From positions 62,001-126,000 of the forward strand of contig JADJAB010000006.1 of NCBI GenBank assembly GCA_016704435.1: DNA of 64,000 bases, written 5' to 3'. The notes below the pieces were generated by a model that was given only the letters and a program-made list of their open reading frames with translations, was not told the DNA's origin and ran no database searches. The stretch comes from Rhodobacter sp. GTDB taxonomy: Bacteria > Pseudomonadota > Alphaproteobacteria > Rhodobacterales > Rhodobacteraceae. The translations under genes and the position numbers were made by a program. Numbering within the stretch: position 1 is the first letter of the stretch; every line of letters starts with the position of its first letter. Positions 10,181-17,568 of the stretch are shown here, one piece after another.

Positions 10181-11680
10181 TCAGTCCAGCGCCTTGAAGT
10201 TCAGCGCGGCACCATCCTTGATGCCCGAGAACCAGCGCGCCGTCACCGTCTTGGTCTTGGTGTAGAAGCGGAAGGCATCCGGGCCATACTGGTTCAGATC
10301 GCCAAAGGCCGAGCGTTTCCAGCCCCCGAAGCTGAAGTAGGACAAGGGCACCGGGATCGGGAAGTTGATGCCGACCATGCCGACATTCACGCGGCTGGCA
10401 AAGTCGCGCGCGGTATCTCCATCGGCGGTATAGATCGCGGTGCCGTTGCCGTATTCGTTGTCCATCACCAGCTTCAGCGCGTCGTCATAGGATTTGGCGC
10501 GGACGGTCGACAGCACCGGGCCGAAGATTTCCTGGCGGTAGATGTCCATCTCGGCGGTGACGTTGTCAAAAAGCGTCGCCCCGACGAAAAAGCCCTTTTC
10601 ATAGCCCTGGATCTTCAGGCCCCGCCCGTCGATCAGCAGTTTCGCGCCTTGCTCCACCCCCGAGGCGATCAGCCCGGTGACGCGGTCCTGCGACGCCTTG
10701 GTGATCAAGGGCCCGAAATCCACGTCATTGCCGGAAGTATAGGGGCCGACCTTCAGCTTTTCGATCTTCGGGATCAGCTTTTCGATCAGCGCATCGGCGG
10801 TCGCCTCGCCCACCGGCACCGCGACCGAGATCGCCATGCAGCGTTCGCCCGCCGCGCCAAAGCCGGCGCCGACCAACGCATCCGCCGCCTTGTCCAGATC
10901 GGCGTCGGGCATGATGATCATGTGGTTCTTGGCGCCGCCGAAGCATTGCGCCCGCTTGCCGTTGGAAGCTGCACGGCCATAGATGTATTGCGCGATCGGC
11001 GTCGATCCGACAAAGCCGACGCCCTGAATGACCGGATGGTCCAGGATGCCGTCAACCGCCTCCTTGTCGCCGTTCACCACCTGCAACACGCCATCGGGCA
11101 GGCCGGCCTGTTGCAGCAGTTCGGCCAGCATCATCGAAGTCGAGGGGCAGCGCTCGGATGGCTTCAGGATCATCGCGTTGCCGGCCGAAAGGGCAGGGGC
11201 CATCTTCCAGAGCGGGATCATCGCGGGAAAGTTGAAGGGCGTGATGCCCGCAACCACGCCCAGCGGCTGGCGCATCGCGAAAAGGTCGATGCCGGGGCCG
11301 GCAGAATCCATCATCTCGCCCTTCAGCATCGCCGGGGCGCCCATGCAGACCTCGACGACCTCAAGCCCGCGCTGAACGTCGCCCTTGGCATCCGGGATGG
11401 TCTTGCCATGCTCGCGGCTGACCAGTTCGGCCAGCTTGTCCATGTTTTCGTTGATCAAGGCGCCAAAGGCCATCATCACCCGCGCGCGTCGCTGCGGGTT
11501 GGTGTTGGCCCAGGCGATTTGCGCCTTGGCGGCGTCCTGAACGGCGCGGTCCAGCTCTGCCGGCGTGGCCAGCGCGACGCGGGCCTGCACTTCGCCGGTG
11601 GCGGGGTTGTAGATATCGGCAAAGCGGCCCGAGGTGCCGGCGACGCGCTTGCCATTGATCCAGTGACCGATCTCTTGCAT
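10181..11680 (-). CDS. mmsA: Methylmalonate-semialdehyde dehydrogenase (CoA-acylating)
   Basis: 499-aa aldehyde dehydrogenase that converts methylmalonate semialdehyde or malonate semialdehyde to propionyl-CoA or acetyl-CoA with NAD and CoA, in valine, inositol and beta-alanine breakdown. It starts MQEIGHWINGKRVAG. The cofactor region holds ITPFNFPAMIPLWKMAPAL, and the catalytic Cys is in GERCMAIS (about residue 285), the MmsA variant of the ALDH active site, which lacks the usual general-base Glu. The length is normal for the family. A divergent LysR gene sits 138 bp away with a palindrome between them, the usual arrangement for LysR control. Confidence 0.93.
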   Translation of the reverse strand: MQEIGHWINGKRVAGTSGRFADIYNPATGEVQARVALATPAELDRAVQDAAKAQIAWANTNPQRRARVMMAFGALINENMDKLAELVSREHGKTIPDAKGDVQRGLEVVEVCMGAPAMLKGEMMDSAGPGIDLFAMRQPLGVVAGITPFNFPAMIPLWKMAPALSAGNAMILKPSERCPSTSMMLAELLQQAGLPDGVLQVVNGDKEAVDGILDHPVIQGVGFVGSTPIAQYIYGRAASNGKRAQCFGGAKNHMIIMPDADLDKAADALVGAGFGAAGERCMAISVAVPVGEATADALIEKLIPKIEKLKVGPYTSGNDVDFGPLITKASQDRVTGLIASGVEQGAKLLIDGRGLKIQGYEKGFFVGATLFDNVTAEMDIYRQEIFGPVLSTVRAKSYDDALKLVMDNEYGNGTAIYTADGDTARDFASRVNVGMVGINFPIPVPLSYFSFGGWKRSAFGDLNQYGPDAFRFYTKTKTVTARWFSGIKDGAALNFKALD

Positions 11681-11748
11681 GGAATCCTCCCAGAATCTGC
11701 TGTGGCGGTGTTAGCATTGCGGAAACGCCAGACAAAGCGGCAATAATC

Positions 11749-11761
11749 CAAAAGCGTTTTG
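11749..11761. promoter_or_regulatory. LysR-type palindrome in the mmsA/LysR divergent region
   Basis: CAAAA-GCG-TTTTG, a perfect 5-bp inverted repeat, lies 58 nt before the LysR start and 69 nt before mmsA. Position and AT-rich arms fit a LysR-type regulator box (inference). Confidence 0.4.
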
Positions 11762-11818
11762 CGTTCTTGCATGCCGCGCACAGGATGGGCACTATTGCCG
11801 ATCCTATCGGAGGTTGCG

Positions 11819-12715
11819 ATGGATTGGGACGACCTGCGCATCTTTCTGGCCGTTGCCCGCTGCGAAAGCCTGTCCGGGGCGGGCAAACGATTGAGGATCG
11901 ACCCCGCCACCGTCGGGCGCCGCATCGCGCGGCTGGAAGACGCCATCGGCGCCCGCCTCTTCGCCAAGTCGCCGCAGGGCTATGCCCTGACCGAGCAAGG
12001 CGCCCGCCTGATCCCGCATGCCGAACGGGCCGAGGCCGCCGCCCTTGCCGCCAGCGAAAGCCTGTCCGGTCCCGAAGGCCTGCTCGGTGGCCTGACCGGC
12101 CAGATTCGCCTCGGTGCGCCGGATGGCTGCGCCAACTACCTCTTGCCACAGGTGATCACCCGCATCGCCGCCGCCAATCCGGGACTGGAGGTGCAGATCG
12201 TCGCCCTGCCGCGCGTCTTCAACCTGTCGAAGCGCGAGGCAGACATGGCCATTGCCGTTTCGCGCCCCGAGGCGGGCCGGCTGACCGTGCAGAAGCTGAC
12301 CGATTACCGCCTGCATCTGGTCGCTGCCCGCGCCTGGCTGGCCGATCACACCGTCACCACGCTGGAAGACCTGAAAGAGCATCGTTTTGTCGGCTATATC
12401 CCCGACCTGATCTTCGACAAGGAACTGGACTACCTGGCCGAGATCGGTGCGCCGCCGGTCACTTTCGCCTCGAACTCGGTCTCGGTGCAACTGAACTTCC
12501 TGCGCCATGGCGCGGGGCTTGGCGTGGTCCACGATTTTGCCCTTGCCTCCGCGCCGGAGCTGGTCCGCGTGCTGCCCGACCTTGTCCGGCTGACCCGCAG
12601 CTTCTGGTTGATCCGTCACGCCGACGACACCCGCGTCACCCGCCTCAACCGCTTTGCCGAGGCGCTGATCCGCGAGACCCGGATCGAGATCGCACGCCTT
12701 GAATCAATCGCTTGA
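11819..12715 (+). CDS. LysR family transcriptional regulator
   Basis: 298-aa LysR-type regulator. The winged helix-turn-helix spans about residues 1-60 (MDWDDLRIFLAVARCESLSG; AGKRLRIDPATVGRRIARLE), followed by a periplasmic-binding-like effector domain. The start at ATG 11819 has TCGGAGG immediately upstream, so the longer frame from 11759 is rejected. It is divergent from mmsA and its likely target is that gene. The inducer is unknown, possibly a valine or inositol catabolite (inference). Confidence 0.88.
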   Translation: MDWDDLRIFLAVARCESLSGAGKRLRIDPATVGRRIARLEDAIGARLFAKSPQGYALTEQGARLIPHAERAEAAALAASESLSGPEGLLGGLTGQIRLGAPDGCANYLLPQVITRIAAANPGLEVQIVALPRVFNLSKREADMAIAVSRPEAGRLTVQKLTDYRLHLVAARAWLADHTVTTLEDLKEHRFVGYIPDLIFDKELDYLAEIGAPPVTFASNSVSVQLNFLRHGAGLGVVHDFALASAPELVRVLPDLVRLTRSFWLIRHADDTRVTRLNRFAEALIRETRIEIARLESIA

Positions 12716-12770
12716 CAGACTCGCCCCCCGCCCTGACCCTTGCAAGGACAACCGCCGGAGGAGGAAACCG

Positions 12771-13205
12771 ATGCTTGTCAGCCAGATCCTGAAATCGAAG
12801 CCCAGCGAGGGCGTGATCACCATCGCGCCTGGCGCGACCGTGGCCGAGGCTGCCAAGCTGCTGTCTGACCGCAGGATCGGCGCGGTGATCGTGTCACGCG
12901 ACGGCGAGCGCGCCGAAGGCATCCTGTCGGAGCGCGACATCGTGCGCGAACTGGGCCGGCGCGGCACCGGCTGCCTGACCGACAAGGTCGACAGCCTGAT
13001 GACGGCCAAGCTGATCTCGTGCGTCCGTGGCGACCAGACCGACGCCGTGTTGCAGACCATGACGGATGGCCGGTTCCGTCACATGCCGGTTCTGGAGGGG
13101 GGCAAGATGATCGGCCTGATCTCGATCGGCGATGTCGTCAAGGCGCGGCTGGAGGAATTGTCGGCCGAGAAGGACGCGCTGGAAGGCATGATCAAGGGCT
13201 TCTGA
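12771..13205 (+). CDS. CBS-domain pair protein
   Basis: 144-aa protein made almost entirely of two CBS motifs: one around VITIAPGATVAEAAKLLSDR and GAVIVS (about residues 15-55), the other around DAVLQTMTDGRFRHMPVLEG (about 90-115). Stand-alone CBS pairs bind adenosine nucleotides and act as energy or redox sensors for partner enzymes. GGAGGAGG lies 6-14 nt before the ATG. The partner is not evident; coaD follows after 89 nt. Confidence 0.88.
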   Translation: MLVSQILKSKPSEGVITIAPGATVAEAAKLLSDRRIGAVIVSRDGERAEGILSERDIVRELGRRGTGCLTDKVDSLMTAKLISCVRGDQTDAVLQTMTDGRFRHMPVLEGGKMIGLISIGDVVKARLEELSAEKDALEGMIKGF

Positions 13206-13294
13206 TTTTCCAGCGCCGCAGCGAAACGCCCTTGCAAGCCGGTGCGCAATATTGTTGCGTGTCCTCCGGGCAGGAACCGTGAGGAGGAGCCTGA

Positions 13295-13792
13295 ATGCGC
13301 ATCGGCCTTTATCCAGGCACTTTCGACCCGATAACGCTGGGCCATGTCGACATCATCCAGCGCGCCATGGCGCTGGTCGACCGGCTGGTGATCGGCGTGG
13401 CGATCAACCGTGACAAGGCTCCGTTGTTCACACTGGAAGAGCGCGTCGCCATGGTACAGGCCGAATGCGCCGCCATCGTCGCGAAGACGGGGGGCGAGAT
13501 CATCGTCCACCCGTTCGAGAACCTGCTGATCGACTGCGCCCGCGACGTCGGCGCCGGAATCATCATCCGCGGCCTGCGCGCTGTGGCGGATTTCGAATAT
13601 GAATTCCAGATGGTCGGCATGAACCGCGCGCTTGACAGCTCGATCGAGACGGTCTTCCTGATGGCCGATGCACGGCGCCAGGCGATAGCGTCCAAACTGG
13701 TCAAGGAAATTGCCCGGCTTGGCGGCGACGTGTCGAAATTCGTCACCGATCCGGTGCAGGCGGCGCTTGCCGGCAAGTTCGCGTCGAAATGA
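13295..13792 (+). CDS. coaD: Pantetheine-phosphate adenylyltransferase
   Basis: 165-aa nucleotidyltransferase that adenylates 4'-phosphopantetheine to dephospho-CoA in coenzyme A synthesis. The (T/H)xGH signature is in PGTFDPITLGHVDII (about residues 7-21), and the second conserved block IIRGLRAVADFEYE is at about 89-102. Full length, with GAGGAGG 8 nt upstream of the ATG. Soluble hexamer in the family. A hairpin follows the stop. Confidence 0.95.
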   Translation: MRIGLYPGTFDPITLGHVDIIQRAMALVDRLVIGVAINRDKAPLFTLEERVAMVQAECAAIVAKTGGEIIVHPFENLLIDCARDVGAGIIIRGLRAVADFEYEFQMVGMNRALDSSIETVFLMADARRQAIASKLVKEIARLGGDVSKFVTDPVQAALAGKFASK

Positions 13793-13799
13793 CGCAAAG

Positions 13800-13824
13800 G
13801 GGCGCAGGGGCAGACCCTGCGCCC
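13800..13824. terminator. GC hairpin between convergent coaD and the 231-aa gene
   Basis: Ten-bp perfect stem GGGCGCAGGG (13800-13809) / CCCTGCGCCC (13815-13824), loop GCAGA. No T run on either side; its position between two convergent stops suggests a shared terminator. Confidence 0.55.
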
Positions 13825-13833
13825 GAAACCCGC

Positions 13834-14529
13834 TCAGGCTCCGACCATATCGAACACGGCATGGTATTTGCCGCCGTCCCCGACAAAGTCCATGCCGATG
13901 GAATGGCGTTTGCCGGGTGCGATTTTCGCAAGATCGGCCGCCGTCACCTTCAGTTCGCGGGTTTGCACCGGGTCGTCGAAGTTCGGCGCGCCCGTCGGAA
14001 TCTGCAACGCGCCACGGATATCCGCCTTCAGTTTGGACACCCGGACATCGCGCGGCTGCGACAGCGAATTGGCCAGTGACGCCGTTGCAGCCGCCTTGAC
14101 CAGCGTGCGCATCGCCGAGGTGTCGCCATCGTCATTTTCCACCAGAGAGGCGACGAAAATCACCTTGGCGGGGTCGGCAATGGCCTTGGCGGATTTGTTG
14201 TCCAAGGACCAGAACGGGTGCCGCAGCACCAGTGTGAGCGACATGAAGTCGATCAACGCCTGCGGCGCATTCGGCGGGATCAGGGCGGTCGTCTTCGTCT
14301 CGCCCTTGTCCACATCCGTCCAGGGGCCATAGCGGGTGACTTCGATCGACGGGATCAGCCCCGAGATGTCGCAGGCGGTCACCAGCATATAGGGCTCGTC
14401 CGCCCCGACCTCATCAGTCTCGACCAGGCATTTCAGAGACCGCAGGGCGATCGTCAGCGGTCGTGGTGGCGCAACGCTGATCTTGGCGGTGATTTTTTCA
14501 GCTTTCTTGAGAATGGTGTGGTCGGGCAT
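13834..14529 (-). CDS. Uncharacterised 231-aa protein
   Basis: I do not recognise a named family. The start MPDHTILKKAEKI is supported by AGGAGAACC 4-10 nt upstream. No signal peptide or membrane segment. Two acidic patches stand out: ETDEVGADEPY at about residues 37-47 and VENDDGD at about 127-133. Between them lies an aromatic region with YGPWTDVDKGE and HPFWSLDNKSA. The pattern suggests a beta-rich, perhaps metal-binding fold (inference only). Codon use looks like its neighbours. It has its own small transcription unit, convergent with coaD and downstream of a terminator. Confidence 0.8.
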   Translation of the reverse strand: MPDHTILKKAEKITAKISVAPPRPLTIALRSLKCLVETDEVGADEPYMLVTACDISGLIPSIEVTRYGPWTDVDKGETKTTALIPPNAPQALIDFMSLTLVLRHPFWSLDNKSAKAIADPAKVIFVASLVENDDGDTSAMRTLVKAAATASLANSLSQPRDVRVSKLKADIRGALQIPTGAPNFDDPVQTRELKVTAADLAKIAPGKRHSIGMDFVGDGGKYHAVFDMVGA

Positions 14530-14730
14530 GTCGGTTCTCCTGAAATATGTGTTGAAAGAAACCTTGAAGAAATGCGCGGCCGCCCTGATGGAACGAAATT
14601 GGTCCTGGCTGCGGGCCGACGCTGAAAGAATAACACGCATCGGTTGAATAAAGGGGTATGGAATCCCTGCTTTGGGTTGTTCTGACGGCTGGCAATTGCT
14701 GGTTGAATGCAGGAGGTTTGATGTGACATG

Positions 14731-14750
14731 AAAAAGGGCCCCGAGGGCCC
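14731..14750 (-). terminator. Terminator of the 54-aa gene
   Basis: Stem GGGCCC (14736-14741) / GGGCCC (14745-14750), loop CGA; on the minus strand five T residues follow (14735-14731). It lies 25 nt after the stop of the small gene. Confidence 0.75.
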
Positions 14751-14775
14751 CTGTCCTTTGGCGCTTTGCGCGGCC

Positions 14776-14940
14776 TCAGCGGCCGTAGACCGCCTCGTGG
14801 GCAATCCTTGCGGCATCGGCGGGATAGATGTTCAGGTCCAGCGCGATATCCAGCGGCATCCGGGCGATCTCGTCGCGGGTCCGGACAAAGAGCGCGCGCT
14901 TGCGGGCAGCCTCTTTCATGGTTTCGATCATCGTCAGCAT
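14776..14940 (-). CDS. Small DUF1127-like protein, 54 aa
   Basis: Short frame starting MLTMIETMKEAARKRALFVR and ending ARIAHEAVYGR. It is charged, helix-rich, and carries the RTRDEIARMPLDIALDL core that resembles DUF1127-type small proteins, which in several alphaproteobacteria bind RNA or affect growth and stress (family knowledge; the match is by pattern only). AAAGGAAA precedes the ATG. A CGCTAAC palindrome lies 65-78 nt upstream and a terminator follows, so it is a monocistronic unit. Confidence 0.72.
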   Translation of the reverse strand: MLTMIETMKEAARKRALFVRTRDEIARMPLDIALDLNIYPADAARIAHEAVYGR

Positions 14941-15004
14941 TTTCGTTTCCTTTCACGCGGGGGTCTGCTTTTCCTTTTCCGCATGAGGGGAATATGGGCG
15001 CCCG

Positions 15005-15018
15005 CGTTATCGCTAACA
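15005..15018. promoter_or_regulatory. LacI-type operator candidate upstream of the 54-aa gene
   Basis: CGTTATCGCTAACA matches the palindrome TGTTAGCGCTAACA at 12 of 14 positions. It is one of a cluster of similar sites around the two gap genes. Confidence 0.35.
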
Positions 15019-15070
15019 ACGCCCAATGCTGCGCTGCGGCTATGCAACTGATGCATGGCTCTTTGCCACG

Positions 15071-15093
15071 AAAAAGGGCGCCCGAAAGCGCCC
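15071..15093 (-). terminator. Terminator of gap (copy 1)
   Basis: Stem GGGCGC (15076-15081) / GCGCCC (15088-15093), loop CCGAAA; five T residues follow on the minus strand (15075-15071). It lies 24 nt after the gap stop. Confidence 0.8.
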
Positions 15094-15116
15094 CCTGCTG
15101 TCGCTCCGTGCCGCAA

Positions 15117-16118
15117 TCAGATCAGCTTGCCCATCGCCACTGCGGTGTCGGCCATGCGGTTTGAAAAGCCCCACTCGTTGTCATACCACGACAGGACCGA
15201 ACACATCGTGCCGTCCATCACCTTGGTCTGGTCGATGTGGAAAATGCTTGAATGCGGGTCGTGGTTGAAGTCGCTCGAGACGTTCTTGTAAAGCGTATAG
15301 CCCAGGATGCCCTTCAATGGCCCGTCGGCGGCGGCCATGATCGCGGCGTTGATCTCTTCGGCCGAGGTCGCCCGTTTGGCGATGAACTTCAGGTCCACCA
15401 CGCTGACATTCGGCGTCGGCACGCGGATGGCATAACCGTCCAGCCGGCCTTTCAACTCGGGCAGCACCAGCCCCACCGCCTTGGCCGCCCCGGTCGAGGT
15501 CGGGATCATGCTCAACGCCGCGGCGCGGGCGCGGTAGAGGTCCTTGTGCATGGTGTCCAGCGTCGGCTGATCGCCGGTATAGCTGTGGATCGTGGTCATC
15601 ATGCCCTTTTCGATGCCGATGGCGGCATGCAGGACCGAGGCGACGGGCGCCAGGCAATTGGTGGTGCAGGACGCGTTCGACACCACGATGTCGGCTTTGG
15701 TCAGCGTGTCATGGTTCACGCCGTAGACGATGGTCTTGTCGGCGCCGTCGCCCGGCGCAGAAATCAGCACACGCTTCGACCCGTTCTCCAGATGCGGCGC
15801 GCATTTCTCCTTCGAGTTGAAGATGCCGGTGCATTCCATCACGATATCCACGTCGCCCCAGGGCAGTTCGGCGGGGTCGCGCAGTGCGGTGACGCGGATG
15901 CGCCCGCGGCCAACGTCGATCCAGTCTTCGCCGGTGGTCACGGTGGCGGGAAACCGGCCATGCACCGAATCGAAGCGCAGCAGATGCGCGTTGGTCTCGA
16001 CCGGGCCGAGGTCGTTGACCGCAACCACCTCGATATCCTTGCGGCCCGATTCGATGATGGCGCGCAGCACGTTGCGCCCGATCCGTCCAAAGCCGTTGAT
16101 GGCAACCTTGACCGCCAT
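15117..16118 (-). CDS. gap: Type I glyceraldehyde-3-phosphate dehydrogenase, NAD-type
   Basis: 333-aa phosphorylating GAPDH of glycolysis. It starts MAVKVAINGFGRIGRNV; GGAGG lies 9 nt upstream of this ATG and directly abuts the earlier in-frame ATG at 16127, so the internal start is preferred. The catalytic Cys is in SNASCTTNCLAP (about residue 153). The residue after the second beta strand is Asp (VVAVNDLGP, about 34), the usual NAD-specificity determinant. A TGATAGCGCTAACA palindrome lies 33-46 nt upstream and a terminator follows. The paralogue upstream on the same strand carries Ala at the Asp position. Confidence 0.95.
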   Translation of the reverse strand: MAVKVAINGFGRIGRNVLRAIIESGRKDIEVVAVNDLGPVETNAHLLRFDSVHGRFPATVTTGEDWIDVGRGRIRVTALRDPAELPWGDVDIVMECTGIFNSKEKCAPHLENGSKRVLISAPGDGADKTIVYGVNHDTLTKADIVVSNASCTTNCLAPVASVLHAAIGIEKGMMTTIHSYTGDQPTLDTMHKDLYRARAAALSMIPTSTGAAKAVGLVLPELKGRLDGYAIRVPTPNVSVVDLKFIAKRATSAEEINAAIMAAADGPLKGILGYTLYKNVSSDFNHDPHSSIFHIDQTKVMDGTMCSVLSWYDNEWGFSNRMADTAVAMGKLI

Positions 16119-16150
16119 GATCTTCATCCTCCGAAGCTGCGTTTGCGCGT

Positions 16151-16164
16151 TGATAGCGCTAACA
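16151..16164. promoter_or_regulatory. LacI-type operator candidate upstream of gap copy 1
   Basis: TGATAGCGCTAACA, a near-perfect palindrome centred on CG and one change from TGTTAGCGCTAACA. It lies 33-46 nt before the gap start, where a repressor would block initiation. Confidence 0.5.
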
Positions 16165-16204
16165 GTGCCATAATGGCAAGTATCACCCGGTCAGTCTGAC
16201 GCGG

Positions 16205-16348
16205 TCAGCGCCAGAATTCCACCCAATCCATCAGGTGCATGAACTTCCTGGCCAGAAAAACCAGCACGCCCCCGCCATTCAGGGCGATATCCGCCGCGAT
16301 CAGCGCTGCAAGGAAGAGGCCGAGGTAAAGCGCTATGCGGTCGGTCAC
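16205..16348 (-). CDS. Small membrane protein between the two gap genes, 47 aa
   Basis: GTG-started frame: VTDRIALYLGLFLAALIAAD followed by a Gly-rich turn and VLVFLARKFMHLMDWVEFW. There is one clear hydrophobic helix of about 19 residues, then an amphipathic Trp-containing tail. Start and stop fit exactly between gap copy 2 (30 nt upstream) and gap copy 1 (87 nt downstream), all on one strand. I recall similar small proteins between gap genes in Rhodobacteraceae, which would argue for a real gene. Function unknown. Confidence 0.65.
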   Translation of the reverse strand: MTDRIALYLGLFLAALIAADIALNGGGVLVFLARKFMHLMDWVEFWR

Positions 16349-16378
16349 CCGGCTGGCCCCCTGGGGCGCGGTGCCCCG

Positions 16379-17380
16379 TTACTGCAAGAGCCGCCCCATC
16401 ACGCCGGCCACGTCGGCCATGCGGCAGGAAAAGCCCCATTCGTTGTCATACCAGGCCAGCACGCGGACGGAACGGCCGACGACCTTGGTCTGGTCCGGCG
16501 CGAAGATAGACGAATACGGCGTGTGATTGAAGTCGATCGAGACCTTGGGTTCCGGGTCATAGGCCATCACCATGCCCATGTAACCGGCACAGGCCTCGCG
16601 CACGATCTGGTTGACCTCGTCCTTCGTCACCGATTTCTCAGCGATGAAGGTCAGGTCCACCGCCGAGACATTGGGCGTGGGCACCCGAATTGCCGATCCG
16701 TCCAGTTTGCCGTTCAGCTCCGGCAGCACCTCTCCCAGCGCCTTTGCGGCCCCGGTCGAGGTCGGGATCATCGCCATCGCGGCGGCACGGGCGCGGTAAA
16801 GATCCTTGTGGCGGCGGTCCAGCGTCGGCTGGTCGCCGGTATAGCTGTGGATGGTGGTCATGATGCCCGCTTCAATGCCGATAGCATCGTTCAGCACTTT
16901 GGCCAGAGGTGCCAGGCAGTTGGTGGTGCACGACGCGTTCGACACCACCAGATGATCGGCCGCAAGCTGGCGATGGTTGACGCCGTAGACCACGGTCTTG
17001 TCGGCGTTTTTCGCGGGAGCCGAGACCAGCACCCGCCTGGCGCCGCGGGTCAGATGCACGGCTGCGCGGTCGCGGTCGTTGAACTTGCCGGTGCATTCCA
17101 GCACCACGTCGACGCCCTCCCAGTCCAGCTGGTCGGGGGCATAGGTCGACATCACCCGGATCGGCCCGCGGCCCAGATCCAGCGCGCCGTCCTGCACCTT
17201 GACCACGCCCGGAAAGCGGCCATGTACGGAGTCGTATTTCAGCAGGTGCGCATTGGTCTCGATCGGGCCGGTGGCGTTGATCGCCACCACCTGCACGTCG
17301 TTGCGGTTCGATTCCGCGATATGGGCCAGCGTGCAGCGCCCGATGCGTCCGAATCCGTTGATGCCGATGGTGATGGTCAT
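16379..17380 (-). CDS. gap2: Type I glyceraldehyde-3-phosphate dehydrogenase, NADP-type (GapB-like) paralogue
   Basis: 333-aa GAPDH starting MTITIGINGFGRIGRCTLAH, with catalytic Cys in SNASCTTNCLAPL. At the cofactor-specificity position it reads VVAINATGP: Ala replaces the Asp found in gap copy 1 (VVAVNDLGP). Bacillus subtilis shows the same contrast between NAD-dependent GapA and NADP-dependent gluconeogenic GapB, so this copy is predicted to prefer NADP and work toward gluconeogenesis or NADPH balance (inference). Two degenerate LacI-type palindromes lie 88-120 nt upstream. The symbol is provisional. Confidence 0.88.
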   Translation of the reverse strand: MTITIGINGFGRIGRCTLAHIAESNRNDVQVVAINATGPIETNAHLLKYDSVHGRFPGVVKVQDGALDLGRGPIRVMSTYAPDQLDWEGVDVVLECTGKFNDRDRAAVHLTRGARRVLVSAPAKNADKTVVYGVNHRQLAADHLVVSNASCTTNCLAPLAKVLNDAIGIEAGIMTTIHSYTGDQPTLDRRHKDLYRARAAAMAMIPTSTGAAKALGEVLPELNGKLDGSAIRVPTPNVSAVDLTFIAEKSVTKDEVNQIVREACAGYMGMVMAYDPEPKVSIDFNHTPYSSIFAPDQTKVVGRSVRVLAWYDNEWGFSCRMADVAGVMGRLLQ

Positions 17381-17467
17381 TGCTCTGCGTCTCCGGTGTG
17401 ACTCCGTGCTTGGCGATTACCTGCAAAGGCGCAGCATGCCTAGACGAGAAACGACACATTTTCCGTA

Positions 17468-17500
17468 TGTTAGCGTCAACATCCGCCGTTTGCGCTAACT
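17468..17500. promoter_or_regulatory. Pair of LacI-type operator candidates between gap2 and DUF808
   Basis: TGTTAGCGTCAACA (17468-17481) and CGTTTGCGCTAACT (17487-17500) match TGTTAGCGCTAACA at 12 and 11 of 14 positions. Their outer halves GTTAGCG and CGCTAAC also form one large inverted repeat. They lie in the divergent region and could serve both genes. Confidence 0.4.
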
Positions 17501-17568
17501 TGCGTCGCCCCTTTGCCTAATGTGCCGCAACGCGCTAAGTCCCGAAGGAGGCAAATGCGGAGCGGTGG

